From Populus alba (lineage: Eukaryota; Streptophyta; Magnoliopsida; Malpighiales; Salicaceae), in the NCBI RefSeq assembly GCF_005239225.2, contig NC_133296.1, positions 9,362,001 to 9,426,000 on the forward strand: DNA of 64,000 nt. The letters run 5' to 3'. Each line of letters starts with the position of its first letter. Within the stretch, counting starts at the first letter, position 1. The position numbers and the translations under genes are program-made. Of this stretch, positions 54,313 through 64,000 are shown piece by piece. Under the pieces are notes generated by a model that had not been told where the DNA came from, did no database searches, and saw only the letters and a program-made list of their open reading frames with translations.

Positions 54313-54860
54313 ATGGACACCACTCTTGAAAAATTGAAAAAGTATTTTCCCGTTCTGCCTCAGAATGCGATTACAAAAATTTACCGTGCTAGGTGTGAAA
54401 GATTGAGGTTGTTAATGAACCATGGAATTCCTGAAGATATTCGTTGGCTGATTGAAGCAAAGGTCCGATTATCAGGTGAGTCCTCCAATTCTTTCATTTC
54501 ACACATGCCTGGAACAAGTAAAAGCACTTTTACAAAGAAACATCGTGCAAAACAACTGAAAGTCTGTCACAGATGTGCCAGATGGACTTGTAATGCAACA
54601 TGTCGTTCTTTAGGAATGGTATCTGTGAACCGTGAAGATAAAATACAATTCATTAAGGATGGCCTGAGTAAGGGGTCTTTAGATAATCTTTTTTGACCCT
54701 TGAGACGCATCCTAGTGGAGATGTGCATCGTGTAATTCATGATTTATGGCCACAATTCCATAAAGAACATGATCGACTCAGTCTTGGGAATCTGACTAAA
54801 AAAGACCATGTTTGCCAGTTTTTAAGAAAACTGGATGGGAAGCCTATCCTCGACCCATAG
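54313..54860 (+). pseudogene. ORF2 of element A, late frameshift
   Basis: ATG 54313 (MDTTLEKLKKYFPVLPQNAI). It follows ORF2 of B through the complete Cys cluster CHRCARWTCNATC and on to GLSKGSLDNLF, where loss of one base near 54690 brings a stop at 54694-54696. The remaining sequence still matches in the next frame to the TAG at 54860. It could make a protein of about 127 aa with the basic and Cys regions. Confidence 0.8.
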
Positions 54861-55102
54861 AGGGCGTTTAAGCTGTTCTTGGACGTAAAATCAAGGGAAG
54901 ATATGAGCCACAATCACAACTACCTGTACATACATGCTTTGTCAAAATAAATAAATAAAGAGAGAGAGTGTGAGACTACAGCTGGCCTACATATAGGTGG
55001 TATGATTGCATTTTCACTTTTTCATCTATAAATTCTTCTCTTCCTTCCCTTCATTGTGTTCTACTCATCCCATACATTCATCAAATATAGAAGTGTGTAG
55101 AA

Positions 55103-55703
55103 ATGGCAGGTTCCTCAAGTCATCACATAAGAAATATTTGTGTTTTCGGTGGATCCAGTCCTGGGAAAGAAAAAGAGTTTTTAGAATCAGCAAATCATCT
55201 TGGTCAGGTACTAGCTGAGAGAAAGATTCATTTAGTGTATGGGGGAGGCAGCCTTGGGTTAATGGGAGGTGTGTCAATGGCTGCATTTTTAGGAGGCAGT
55301 CAAGTTTTGGGGGTTGTCCCCAAAGCTTTAGCAAATGGGGACATCATTAGAAAAACAATTGGAGAGGAACTACAGGTCCCAACAATGTCTGATCGACTGA
55401 ACGCCATGTTTAGCCATGCTGATGCCTTCATTGCCTTACCAGGTGGTCTGGGCACATTGGAAAAGATCTTTCATATTTCATCTTGGGCCCAACTGCACAT
55501 TCACCATAAACCTATAGGTTTGTTAAATGTTAATGGTTTTTATGATAAGTTGCTGTCTTTCCTTGATCAAGCTGTGGAACAGGAATTTCTAACATCTTCA
55601 GCACGATGAATCATAATCTCTGCTGCTACTGCTGAACAATTGATTGACCAACTACAATCTTTCATCCCTGTCATTGATCCTTGCATGAGTCGCCTAGATT
55701 GGT
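55103..55703 (+). pseudogene. LOG-like gene of element A, nonsense codon and cut by element C
   Basis: ATG 55103. It follows the family for 168 residues, including CVFGGSSPGKEKEF, YGGGSLGLMGG, MSDRLNAMF (Arg kept), and LPGGLGTLEKIFH, where the signature Glu pair reads EK. A TGA at 55607-55609 replaces Gln after TSSAR. Matching sequence continues to SRLDW, where element C inserted (55704). The last ~18 codons should lie beyond C, outside the window. Confidence 0.9.
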
Positions 55704-57438
55704 TGACACGACCAAAAGCTTGATGTCTCTTCCCAAGTGCAGGAGTGTCGAAGTAATAAATAACCCGGCAAGACCGGGGTCGAACCACAGAGAGGTTAAT
55801 TGTATAAATTATAAATAACAAAACAACAACAACAACAATAATAATAACAATAATAATTACAATACTCAGTACGTGGCGTTGTTACACCTGAGAATGATCC
55901 AAAAGACCGGGTCACAGGTTTCCAGCCTATATACTGAGTTTATGAAAAGATCAAAGGGATATATTACAGAATGTAAATAACAACAATAACAATAATAATA
56001 ATAACAGTAGTAGTAGTAGTAGTAATAGAAGAAGATGAAGAAATTAATGAGAACTTTGAGTTGGAAGATTAATGTAAGGATTAACCAATGATAAAAACGA
56101 ATGTCAAGGTTAGAGGATCCACTAACGGTACTTCAAACAAGTATAATATAAACTCTTATTACTCAATTGGAAATCACACATAAAGGAGGTTCCCATCAGA
56201 TTATAAATTGTTAACATGATTACATTAGTTATCTTATTCGAATAAAGCTAATACTTGTAAATGTTGGCAGGCATTCATGATTATAACTTATGTTAACAAC
56301 AAATCAAGTCCCTTTCATAGCTCAGGTGTCGGTTATACCATACAGTATGGGCTATGAAAGTACCAAGTATTTGTTGTACCAAGTGTTATACAACATAAAT
56401 CTAGATTAACCATTTAACAAGCAAAGTATTAAAAGTGAACAAGATAACAAATATAAAACATGTTAGTATCCAACGTTAAGGTCCATGTTAAGTTTATATT
56501 ATACTTATTCTTACACCATTAGTGTACCCTTTTCACCTTGACATAATTAACTTAGCTAAACATAATGAAAGAAAGAAACATAAATGAACAAGACAAGAAC
56601 ATAAATGAGAAAGAAGTTAACTAGACAAAGGAAAGGAAATGAAGTGCATAAACTTGATATTAATGAAAGCAAGACATAAGCAATACAAAGAGAGAAAGCA
56701 AGAGCATGATCTTGATCTGGAAACCAAGATGCCTCAATACATGGTAAGTGCCTCCTTTTATAGGCCAAAATTTGGAACTATTGATTTGTTGACTAATTGA
56801 TGAGTGGGTGGCCATATCTTGACTTGATAACAATCCTTATCTTCTTGTCTGAACAAGACGTCATTGCTAACATCATAATTTGCCCAGAATCCTCAGGAAT
56901 GTTCTAGGAAATTGTCTCAGCTTTCCAACAAAAAAAAATATAAGGTCATTTGGACTTCTAGAACTCAAGATATGGGCTGAACACTAAATAGTGTCTGGGC
57001 TGCAGGACAGCTTCGGACTTCTTCATTGTTCCTATATTTTGGACTTGAAAACGGCCTTCTTAGATCTTGGTGTCCAAATGAAAGTTGTAGGCCTATGTTT
57101 TACCTTTCCATCCATATAAAATGGACCTAAATCCGAGATCTAGAGCTCCAGATATGATCCAATTACCGAGCACTGTTCCGGTTTGGACTGCACCGACATC
57201 TTTTTTCTAAGTTTGGCCATCTCTTTGTCCTTTAACTTTCAATGCTTAAACTCATCAATCAATCCTTTTATTTATGTGATAGTCCTGTATTTAAAATGAG
57301 CATTTACCATAAATTAAGGTATCTTATAATATCAAACTTGTTATTATAAAACATACTTTAGTTAAGGAGTTATTGATACTTCAAGTGCAAAATGATGATA
57401 TAAAACCTTGATAAACATGCACTTTTAAGTACTAATCA
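55704..57438 (-). repeat. 3' LTR of element C (1,735 bp)
   Basis: TGACACGACCAAAAGC...AAGTACTAATCA (minus strand TGATTAGTACTT...GGTCGTGTCA). AAC/AAT/AGT triplet runs at about 55822-55860 and 55978-56025 are the inverse of those in A and B. Confidence 0.9.
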
Positions 57439-58666
57439 CACCCCCCAACCAGCTTATTACTAGTCCCTAGTAATCTAAAGCGTTAAAATAGAGAAACAAT
57501 TTTAAAGTTCCACAAAGCAAGGCATTCATCATTCAACTTCCATTAATCTATCCAGATAAACAAACTCTCATTAAATTTATATTCCTGCTTCATACTTCTT
57601 AAACAAGATATTAATAAACCTTCTTTTGTGTGCTCAATGAAAACATAGATGATGGGGCTTTTGTTGGAAGAAAACAATATTATGTTCAAATGTTTAAGGT
57701 GAACTTCCTTGGGTTGGGATTATTTTTTTTTTCTTTTTATTTATATACACATACAACTTAAAACACAATGTATCTTTAACCCATGTAACGAGTTTTAGGC
57801 TAATGACTCCCAAACCAGTTGGTCTTAGGGTATTAGGTGTTGAGACACCCCTACGAGCTTAACAACTCGGGTTGCAGATACTAATACGTAGATAGTGCAA
57901 TGTTTGATCCCTTAAGCTTTTCTCCTTAACCCATGTAACAAGCTTTGGGCCAATAGCTCCCAAGTCAGTTGACTTTAGGGTATTAGGTGTTAAAACACCC
58001 CTTCGGGCTTAATTGCTTAGGTTATGGAGGCTACGAAACCAAAACTTATCCACGTTTTATTATCATCAATACTATCTTTTTTTTTTCTTTTTCTTCTTCT
58101 TCTTTTTTTTTTTTTTTTTGCAAATTATATACTATCCTTTACCCTTAGTTGTTACCTTCAACAAAAGAACATAATTACTGTAATAATCCAATGTGCAACC
58201 CACAATCATATGTTAAAGTGTGTGTGTGAAAATGAAGGTTTAATAATACTTGTTAAATGAGTATATGAGCAGAATCAAGTGATAATAATGTGAGAGTTTG
58301 TAAACCTGAATATTTCAAGAAGTATTATGATAGACCTTGGTAATGAAACTTACTAAGATGCGTCTCTAGAGTCAATAAAATTGATTCCATACTCTGCCAT
58401 CCTAATAACAATTTTGTCAAATGGTTTTAATAATAGCAAAAACAGTTAGCAAGTTGGTTTTTTTTTTTTTTTTTTTTTTTGAAGTACTACCCTCTCCCCC
58501 CAACCAAAACGAGACATTGTCCTCAATGTTCGAAGGTAGAAAGATAGAGTATAGAAGACATCACCTGAAACAGCGAACAATAACAAACCTGAAATACACT
58601 TAAACAAACATAAGAAGTAACAAAACAAAATAATATGCTATTAATAAAACCAAAAGACACAAGTTT
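57439..58666 (-). other. Polypurine tract and 3' region of element C with two-hairpin module
   Basis: CACCCCCCAACCAGC at 57439-57453 is the purine tract (minus strand). Hairpin blocks: 57812-57825 (one pair becomes G-U against B, so pairing is kept), 57836-57849, 57962-57975 and 57986-58000. Long T runs at about 58077-58120 and 58459-58481. No gene. Confidence 0.65.
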
Positions 58667-59320
58667 TCACAGATGAAGGCTCAAATCTAATCTAAGCTTT
58701 TTACGGCTTTCCTTAGTTGACCAATCTAGACGACTCATGCAGGGATCAATGATAGGGATGAAAGATTGTAGTTGGTCAATCAATTGTTCAGCAGTAGTAG
58801 CAGAGATTATGATTTGTCGTGCCGAAGATGTTAGAAATTCCTGTTCCACAGCTTGATCAAGGAAAGACAACAACTTATCATAAAAACCATTAACGTTTAA
58901 CAAACCTATAGGTTTATGGTGAATGTGCAGTTGGGCCCAAGATGAAATATGAAAGATCTCTTCCAATGTGCCCAGACCACCTGGTAAGGCAATGAAGGCA
59001 TCAACATGGTTAAACATGGTATTCAGTCGATCAGACATTGTTGGGACCTGTAGTTCTTCTCCAATTGTTTTTCCAATGATGTCCCCATTTGCTAAAGCTT
59101 TGGGGACAACCCCCAAAACTTGACTGCCTCCCAAAAATGCAGCCATTGACACACCTCCCATTAACCCAAGGCTACCTCCCCCATACACTAAATGAATCTT
59201 TCTCTCAGCTAGTACCCGACCAAGATGATTTGCTAATTCTAAAAACTCTTTTTCTTTCCCAGGACTGGATCCACCGAAAACACAAATATTTTTTATGTGA
59301 TGACTTGAGGAACCTGCCAT
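58667..59320 (-). CDS. LOG-like cytokinin riboside 5'-monophosphate phosphoribohydrolase, element-borne, full length, Arg98 kept
   Basis: 217 aa, no introns, no internal stop. ICVFGGSSPG (12-21), YGGGSLGLMGG (46-56), MSDRLNTMF with Arg98 at the position of the catalytic Arg, PGGLGTLEE (113-121) with Glu121, and [18 protein letters not shown]. It differs from the B copy at about 26 of 217 residues. Of the LOG copies in view it is the only full-length one keeping both catalytic positions, so it is the best candidate for an active enzyme. The Lys after the catalytic Arg in plant LOGs is Leu here, and the Cys of CVFCGS is Gly, so substrate use could differ. The TATA-like box lies upstream at about 59384-59391 (minus). 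Confidence 0.92.
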   Translation of the reverse strand: MAGSSSHHIKNICVFGGSSPGKEKEFLELANHLGRVLAERKIHLVYGGGSLGLMGGVSMAAFLGGSQVLGVVPKALANGDIIGKTIGEELQVPTMSDRLNTMFNHVDAFIALPGGLGTLEEIFHISSWAQLHIHHKPIGLLNVNGFYDKLLSFLDQAVEQEFLTSSARQIIISATTAEQLIDQLQSFIPIIDPCMSRLDWSTKESRKKLRLDLSLHL

Positions 59321-59570
59321 TTCTACACACTTCTATATTTGATGAATGTATGGGATGAGTAGAAATGAAGGGAAGGAAGAGAAGAATTTATAGATGAAAA
59401 TTGAAAATGCAATCATACCACCTATATGTAGGCCAGCTGTAGTCTCACAAACTCTCTCTCTCTCTCTCTATTAATTATTTATTTTGAAAAAGCATGTGTA
59501 TGTACAGGTAGTTGTGATTGTGGCTCACATCTTCCCTTGGTTTTACGTCCAAGAACGGCTTAAACGCCCT
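59321..59570 (-). promoter_or_regulatory. ORF2-LOG spacer of element C with TATA-like box
   Basis: Same arrangement as in B: TATAAATT on the minus strand (about 59384-59391), GA/TC microsatellite at about 59452-59469, then the ORF2 end. Confidence 0.5.
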
Positions 59571-60120
59571 CTATGGGTCGGGGATAGGCTTCCCATCCAG
59601 TTTTCTTAAAAACTGGCAAACAGGGTCTTTTTTAGTCAGATTCCCAAGACTAAGTCGATCATGTTCTTTATGGAATTGTGGCCATAAATCATGAATTACA
59701 TGATGCACATCTCCACTAGGATGCGTCTCAAGGGTCAACAAAAGATTATCTAAAGACCCCTTACTCAGGCCATCCTTAATGAATTGTATCTTATCTTCAC
59801 GGTTTACAGATACCATTCCTAAAGAACGACATGTCATATTACAAGTCCATCTGGCACATCGATGACAGACTTTCAGTTGTTTTGCACGACGTTTCTTTGC
59901 AAAAGTGCTTTTTACCTGTTCCAGGCATGTGTGAAATGAAAGAATTGGATGACTCACCTGATAATCGGACCTTTGCTTCAATTAGCCAGCGAATATCTTC
60001 AGGAATTCCATGATTCATTAACAACCGTAATCTTTCACACCTAGCACGGTAAATTTTATTAATCGCATTTGGAGGCAAAGCGGGAAAATACCTTTTCAAC
60101 TTTTCAAGAGTGGTGTCCAT
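59571..60120 (-). pseudogene. ORF2 of element C, one-base insertion
   Basis: ATG 60120 (MDTTLEKLKRYFPALPPNAI). After HMPGTGK one extra A in a short A run (near 59910) shifts the frame. Past it the sequence matches ORF2 fully to PIPDP, with the cluster CHRCARWTCNMTC. An assembly error in a homopolymer cannot be excluded, in which case the gene is intact. Confidence 0.8.
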
Positions 60121-60332
60121 TTTCAAAAGAGAATTGGAGAAGAGATTCAAAGAAGGGAGAAAGAGCTAAGAATTGTACAGATATATACAGATATCAGTTA
60201 TTTGGGAAACTGAAAGAACCGACTTAAGAGTCACGGAGTACCGTTATCCGCCATTTGACCGGGGTGAGAGACTAGCAAAACAAAAGTCACACTAAAAAGC
60301 AACAAAAAAAAAATGTGAGAAAAACAAAATAA
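60121..60332 (-). other. pol-ORF2 spacer of element C
   Basis: Carries the mini-ORF MADNGTP (minus strand, about 60254-60231) and the GGTTCTTTCAG block near 60220-60210, as in element B. Confidence 0.5.
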
Positions 60333-63317
60333 TCAACCTTTATCAATAAGATTATTCAAACCAATGGATTCATTTTCACTAGGAAACTCATCAAAGTTAG
60401 CTTTCAAATGATGTCTATTTACCTTCAAAACATTGTCATTCTTTGGATTCTCAATATCAAGGGCCCCATAAGGATACACGTGTTTCAAAATAAATGGACC
60501 GCTCCATCTTGATCTTAGTTTTTCAGGAAATAATTGGAGTCGAGAATTATAAAGCAAAACTTTTTGACCAGTATCAACTTTTTGACAAATTTCACATGTT
60601 TTGCAGAATGCATGTGTGTCCTTGAACATGGTGCGCCAATAAAATCCATTTTGTAAGATTTTTACAGTCGTCTCTCTTGATGAGAATTGACTCCCACATG
60701 CTTTAGAATGACAAAGTTTAATGAAATTACTTACCTCATTGTCGGAAATGCATTTTTGAAATATTTGATCAGGACAATTTTTGAATAAGTAAGGGTCATC
60801 TAAGTAAAAGTTCTTCACTTCGTTCAAAAACTTTCCTTTGTCTTCGGTACTCCAGTGAGCTGGCAAATCTCCTGTTGCAAGAGAATAGATATTTTTAGCA
60901 AACCAAGGCATTGAACTGAGAGAAAGTAAGGATTCTTCAGGAAAGTAATCATCGATTGGTGGGATGTCAAATGTCAAATCTGTTGTCACTTTTGACACAA
61001 GATCAGCATCAATATTTTTGGTGCCTTTTTCATCAATGATTTCTTCCTGAGAATAAATCATTTGCAAATCTTCAGATTCATCCAACTCAATTTTACTCAA
61101 AGTAGATTCAAGTTGATCATGAACTAATTCTTCAATAAGATCTACTTCTTGTAAATCATTATCATCTCCAGGTTGCTTGCAAATGTTGAAAATATTCATC
61201 TCCAATGTCATGTTTCCAAATGATAGCTTCATCAGTCCATTCCTACAATTAATCAATGCATTAGAAGTGGCAAGAAATGGACGTCCTAAAATAACAGGAA
61301 ATGAATTACATGCTTCAACAGGTTGCGTGTCCAAGACAATAAAATCCACAGGATAAATGAATTTATCGACTTATACTAACACATCTTCAATTATTCCTCT
61401 AGGCACTTTTACAGATCTATCGGCGAGTAAAAGAGTTACAGAAGTTGGTTTTAACTCACCTAGATTGAGACTTTGAAAAACTGAATATGGAAGTAAATTC
61501 ACACTAGCTCCAAGATCAAGTAAGGCTCTTTCAATTTTATGTTCTCCAATAAAGCAAGAAATTGTAGGACAACCAGGGTCTTTATATTTCAAAGCATTAT
61601 TGTTCTGAAGAATGGCACTTACTTGTTCGGCTAAAAATGCTTTCTTTTTCACATTCAATTTTCTCTTCACAGTGCACAGATCTTTCAAAAATTTAGCATA
61701 GGAAGGAACCTGTTTAATAGCATCCAACAAAGGTATATTGATCCTTACCTGTTTGAAAATTTCAAAGATTTCAGAGTTGTGATTGACTTTCCTTTGTTTG
61801 GTCATGGCATGAGGAAATGGAAGTGCTGGCGAGAAATCAGCCTTCTCTTTGCAATGTTCAGGTTCAACCCATTCCTTACCCTCAGAGATAGACTCATCAT
61901 CTTTCTCACAAGGTTCAAGAATAGGTTTTTCAATAACCTTACCACTACGAAGAGTGATGACTGATTTGACTTGATCCATGTGTTGGCTTCCAGAACTACT
62001 TGCATTTGCATTGTATTGCCCCTTTGGATTTTGCTGTGGTTGAGAAGGAAACTTACCTTTCTCTTGGAAACTGAGAGCAGATGTTAATTTTGCAAGAGCA
62101 TCTTTAAAATCTGTCATGCTTTGAGCAAGTTGAGTGTTGATTGTCTCCTGCTTTTCAATGAATGCATGCAATGTTTCCTCAAAATTTCTTCTAGGAGGTG
62201 GAGCATAAGGAGGTGCATATCCATGAGAATTTTGGAAATTATGGTGTGCTTGAAACGGTGGATGTGAAGTTTGTGCATTGTTGCTATCACTCTTCCAACT
62301 AAAATTTGGGTGATTTCTCCAACCAGGGTTATATGTTTGTGAGTATGGGTTATGGTTGGGTCTTTGGAAACTGTTTAAAGCATGGGCTTGTTCATGGAGG
62401 CATTCCTTGAAAGAAGGCAAAGTTGGACAATTATTTGTTGCATGCTCATTTGTTTCACAGATTTGACACACAATGTCTTGAACAGATTTTAATTGACCAC
62501 TCTTTTTTAATTCTAGTGCCTCGACTTTTCTAGCTAAAGATGCAAACTTGGCTTGGAGGTCATGATCTTCCCTAAGGTTGTGCATACCCCCACTAGATGT
62601 ATGAGGTTGAGTTTTACCTGGTGCCTCATAAGTACCTGTGGTGTCCTAATTTTGAGCATTTTCAGCTAGCAAGTCTAGGTACTCCATTGCTTCATTAGGG
62701 TCTTTATCTTCAAAGGTTCCATTGCACATCAATTCAACCATTTGCCTATCTCTAGGTGTTAAACCCTCATAAAAATGTGAAACCAATCTCCATGTTTCAA
62801 AACCATGATGTGGGCAAGTATTAAGTAAATCTCGATACCTATCCCAACATTGGTAAAATGTTTCTCCTGGCTTTTGAGTGAAAGTGATGATTTGTCTTTT
62901 GAAAGAGTTTGTTCTGTGAGATGGAAAAAACTTCTTTAAAAATTGTTGTTGCATATCATCCCAAGCACGAATGGATCCCGGTCTCAAATTTTGTAGCCAT
63001 GTTTTAGCTTTATCTTTTAATGAAAAAGGAAAAAGCTTTAATCGAATGGTGTTCATGCTACAATTTGAGTCATTATAGGTATTACAGACCTCCTCAAATT
63101 CCCTTAAATGCAAGTATGGATTTTCTAAGTCTAAGCCATGAAAAGATGGTAAAAGTTGAATAATGCCTGGCTTAAAATTAAAATGAGATGCATCAGGAGG
63201 GAAAACTATGCATGAGGGTGCACTTGTTCTTGTGGGATTCATGTGGTCTCGAAGTGTTCTCATACGGTTATTCTCATTATTCTCATTATGAAGTGATTGA
63301 TTATCTTCTTCGGCCAT
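60333..63317 (-). pseudogene. gag-protease-shortened integrase of element C (in-frame deletions, two nonsense codons)
   Basis: One frame from MAEEDNQ (ATG 63317). Gag, CCHC knuckle CQICETNEHATNNC, linker, protease ([28 protein letters not shown]). After LQMIYSQEE it jumps to [15 protein letters not shown], the end of RNase H, so RT and nearly all RNase H are gone. It continues with the integrase zinc-binding part ([18 protein letters not shown]), then jumps to [14 protein letters not shown], the integrase C-terminus, so the catalytic core is gone. Both joins keep the frame. Stops: TAG at 62648-62646 (Trp elsewhere) and TAA at 61373-61371 (Gln elsewhere). Gag and protease could serve particles, but copying needs enzymes from another element. 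Confidence 0.88.
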
Positions 63318-63524
63318 ATTTTCTGAAAATGATGAGGATACCCTACAAAGTCTACCACTTAATGTACGTGACCAAACTCTCATGCACGTGTAAGAAGAGA
63401 ATAAAAGCAAGAAAAGAAAATAGAAGAAAAAGAAACAAAACAAAACAAAGGAAACAAAAATAGATAAAATGAAAAGTGAAAAGAGAAAATAAATTAAATA
63501 TTATAATTTATACAAGAATTTACC

Positions 63525-63542
63525 TCCCCGGCAGCGGCGCCA
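63525..63542 (-). promoter_or_regulatory. Primer-binding site of element C, tRNA-Asp type
   Basis: TGGCGCCGCTGCCGGGGA on the minus strand, one change from the family sequence, six bases inside the 5' LTR. Confidence 0.9.
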
Positions 63543-63548
63543 AAAACT

Positions 63549-64000
63549 TGACACGACCAAAAGCTTGATGTCTCTTCCCAAGTGCAGGAGTGTCGAAGTA
63601 ATAAATAACCCGGCAAGACCGGGGTCGAACCACAGAGAGGTTAATTGTATAAATTATAAATAACAAAACAACAACAACAACAACAATAATAATAACAATA
63701 ATAATTACAATACTCAGTACGTGGCGTTGTTACACCTGAGAATGATCCAAAAGACCGGGTCACAGGTTTCCAGCCTATATACTGAGTTTATGAAAAGATC
63801 AAAGGGATATATTACAGAATGTAAATAACAACAATAACAATAATATAATAATAACAATAGTAGTAGTAGTAGTAATAGAAGAAGATGAAGAAATTAATGA
63901 GAACTTTGAGTTGGAAGATTAATGTAAGGATTAACCAATGATAAAAACGAATGTCAAGGTTAGAGGATCCACTAACGGTACTTCAAACAAGTATAATATA
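63549..64000 (-). repeat. 5' LTR of element C, partial
   Basis: It starts TGACACGACCAAAAGC and runs to the window edge. It matches 55704-56150 nearly base for base, with differences in AAC/AAT repeat number. Confidence 0.92.

Larger units (their letters stand above)
31597..55703 (+). mobile_element. Asp-LOG element A, host of elements B and C
   Basis: 5' LTR (31597-33340), primer site, gag-protease-RT (33568-37287), then element B (37288-53734), then the rest of RNase H and a short integrase start (53740-54157), spacer, ORF2 (54313-54860) and LOG cut at 55703 by element C. Most of integrase is deleted near 54158. The C insertion separates the 3' end, which should lie right of the window. Nonsense codons in pol and a frameshift in ORF2 mark it as older than B and C, as nesting requires. 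Confidence 0.85.
55704..64000 (-). mobile_element. Asp-LOG element C, non-autonomous deletion derivative, runs off the right edge
   Basis: Minus strand: 5' LTR (63549 to beyond 64000), tRNA-Asp primer site, gag-protease-short integrase (63317-60333), spacer, ORF2 (60120-59571), LOG (59320-58667), 3' region with hairpins, purine tract, 3' LTR (57438-55704). RT, RNase H and the integrase core are deleted with the frame kept. The 452 bp of 5' LTR in view agree with the 3' LTR except for triplet-repeat length and single changes, so it is very young. It sits in the LOG gene of element A; the left flank is TTGGT, and the right TSD is outside the window. Confidence 0.9.

Overview
The window is plant nuclear DNA, probably from an angiosperm, made almost entirely of nested LTR retrotransposons. 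I see no rRNA, tRNA, CRISPR, operon or convincing single-copy host gene. The plant assignment rests on Ty3/gypsy polyproteins of Athila type, primer-binding sites matching tRNA-Asp and tRNA-Met, a TRIM element, 5-bp target-site duplications (TSDs) and a captured plant-type LONELY GUY (LOG) reading frame. The species cannot be told from the sequence.

Three repeat families dominate. (1) An Athila-like family, here called Asp-LOG: LTRs of about 1.6-1.9 kb (TGATTAGTACTTAAAAG...GGTCGTGTCA), tRNA-Asp primer site, one-frame gag-protease-RT-RNase H-integrase. Between pol and the 3' LTR it carries two extra genes: ORF2, a protein of about 182 aa that I do not recognise, and an intronless LOG-like gene of 217 aa (cytokinin riboside 5'-monophosphate phosphoribohydrolase family). 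Six LOG copies fall in the window: the left-edge stub, and elements G, D, B, A and C. (2) A Ty3/gypsy family with tRNA-Met primer site and LTRs of about 0.83-0.95 kb (Met family). (3) A related LTR family seen as two solo LTRs of exactly 1,011 bp plus fragments.

Layout: 1-33 LOG start (minus) with its upstream region to about 280; 346-4246 decayed Met-family element (plus); 4247-4916 LTR fragment; 4917-19785 Met-family element F (minus), split by non-autonomous element E (8570-12231, itself carrying a TRIM at 9423-9869) and by Asp-LOG element G (12460-18670); 19786-20067 plus-strand RT fragment; 20068-31548 Asp-LOG element D (minus, 5' half missing), split by four solo or partial LTR insertions; 31597-55703 Asp-LOG element A (plus), split by Asp-LOG element B (37288-53734, TSD GCTCA) and cut inside its LOG gene by Asp-LOG element C (minus, 55704 to beyond 64000).

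The most interesting system is the Asp-LOG element: a plant retroelement carrying a hormone-activation gene, comparable in layout to gene-transducing retroviruses. B and C have full-length LOG frames although their replication enzymes are damaged: B has substitutions in the RT and integrase catalytic motifs, and C lacks RT and the integrase core through frame-preserving deletions. The family also shows a TATA-like box upstream of LOG, a conserved 7-codon mini-ORF and candidate splice acceptor before ORF2, and a duplicated two-hairpin module with compensatory base changes between LOG and the 3' LTR.

Assembly caution: a run of 500 N at 45096-45595 is flanked by two copies of the same ~4-kb stretch (41051-45095 and 45596-49593) that differ mainly by one-base indels. 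This looks like an unmerged contig overlap, so element B is probably about 11.9 kb rather than 16.4 kb.
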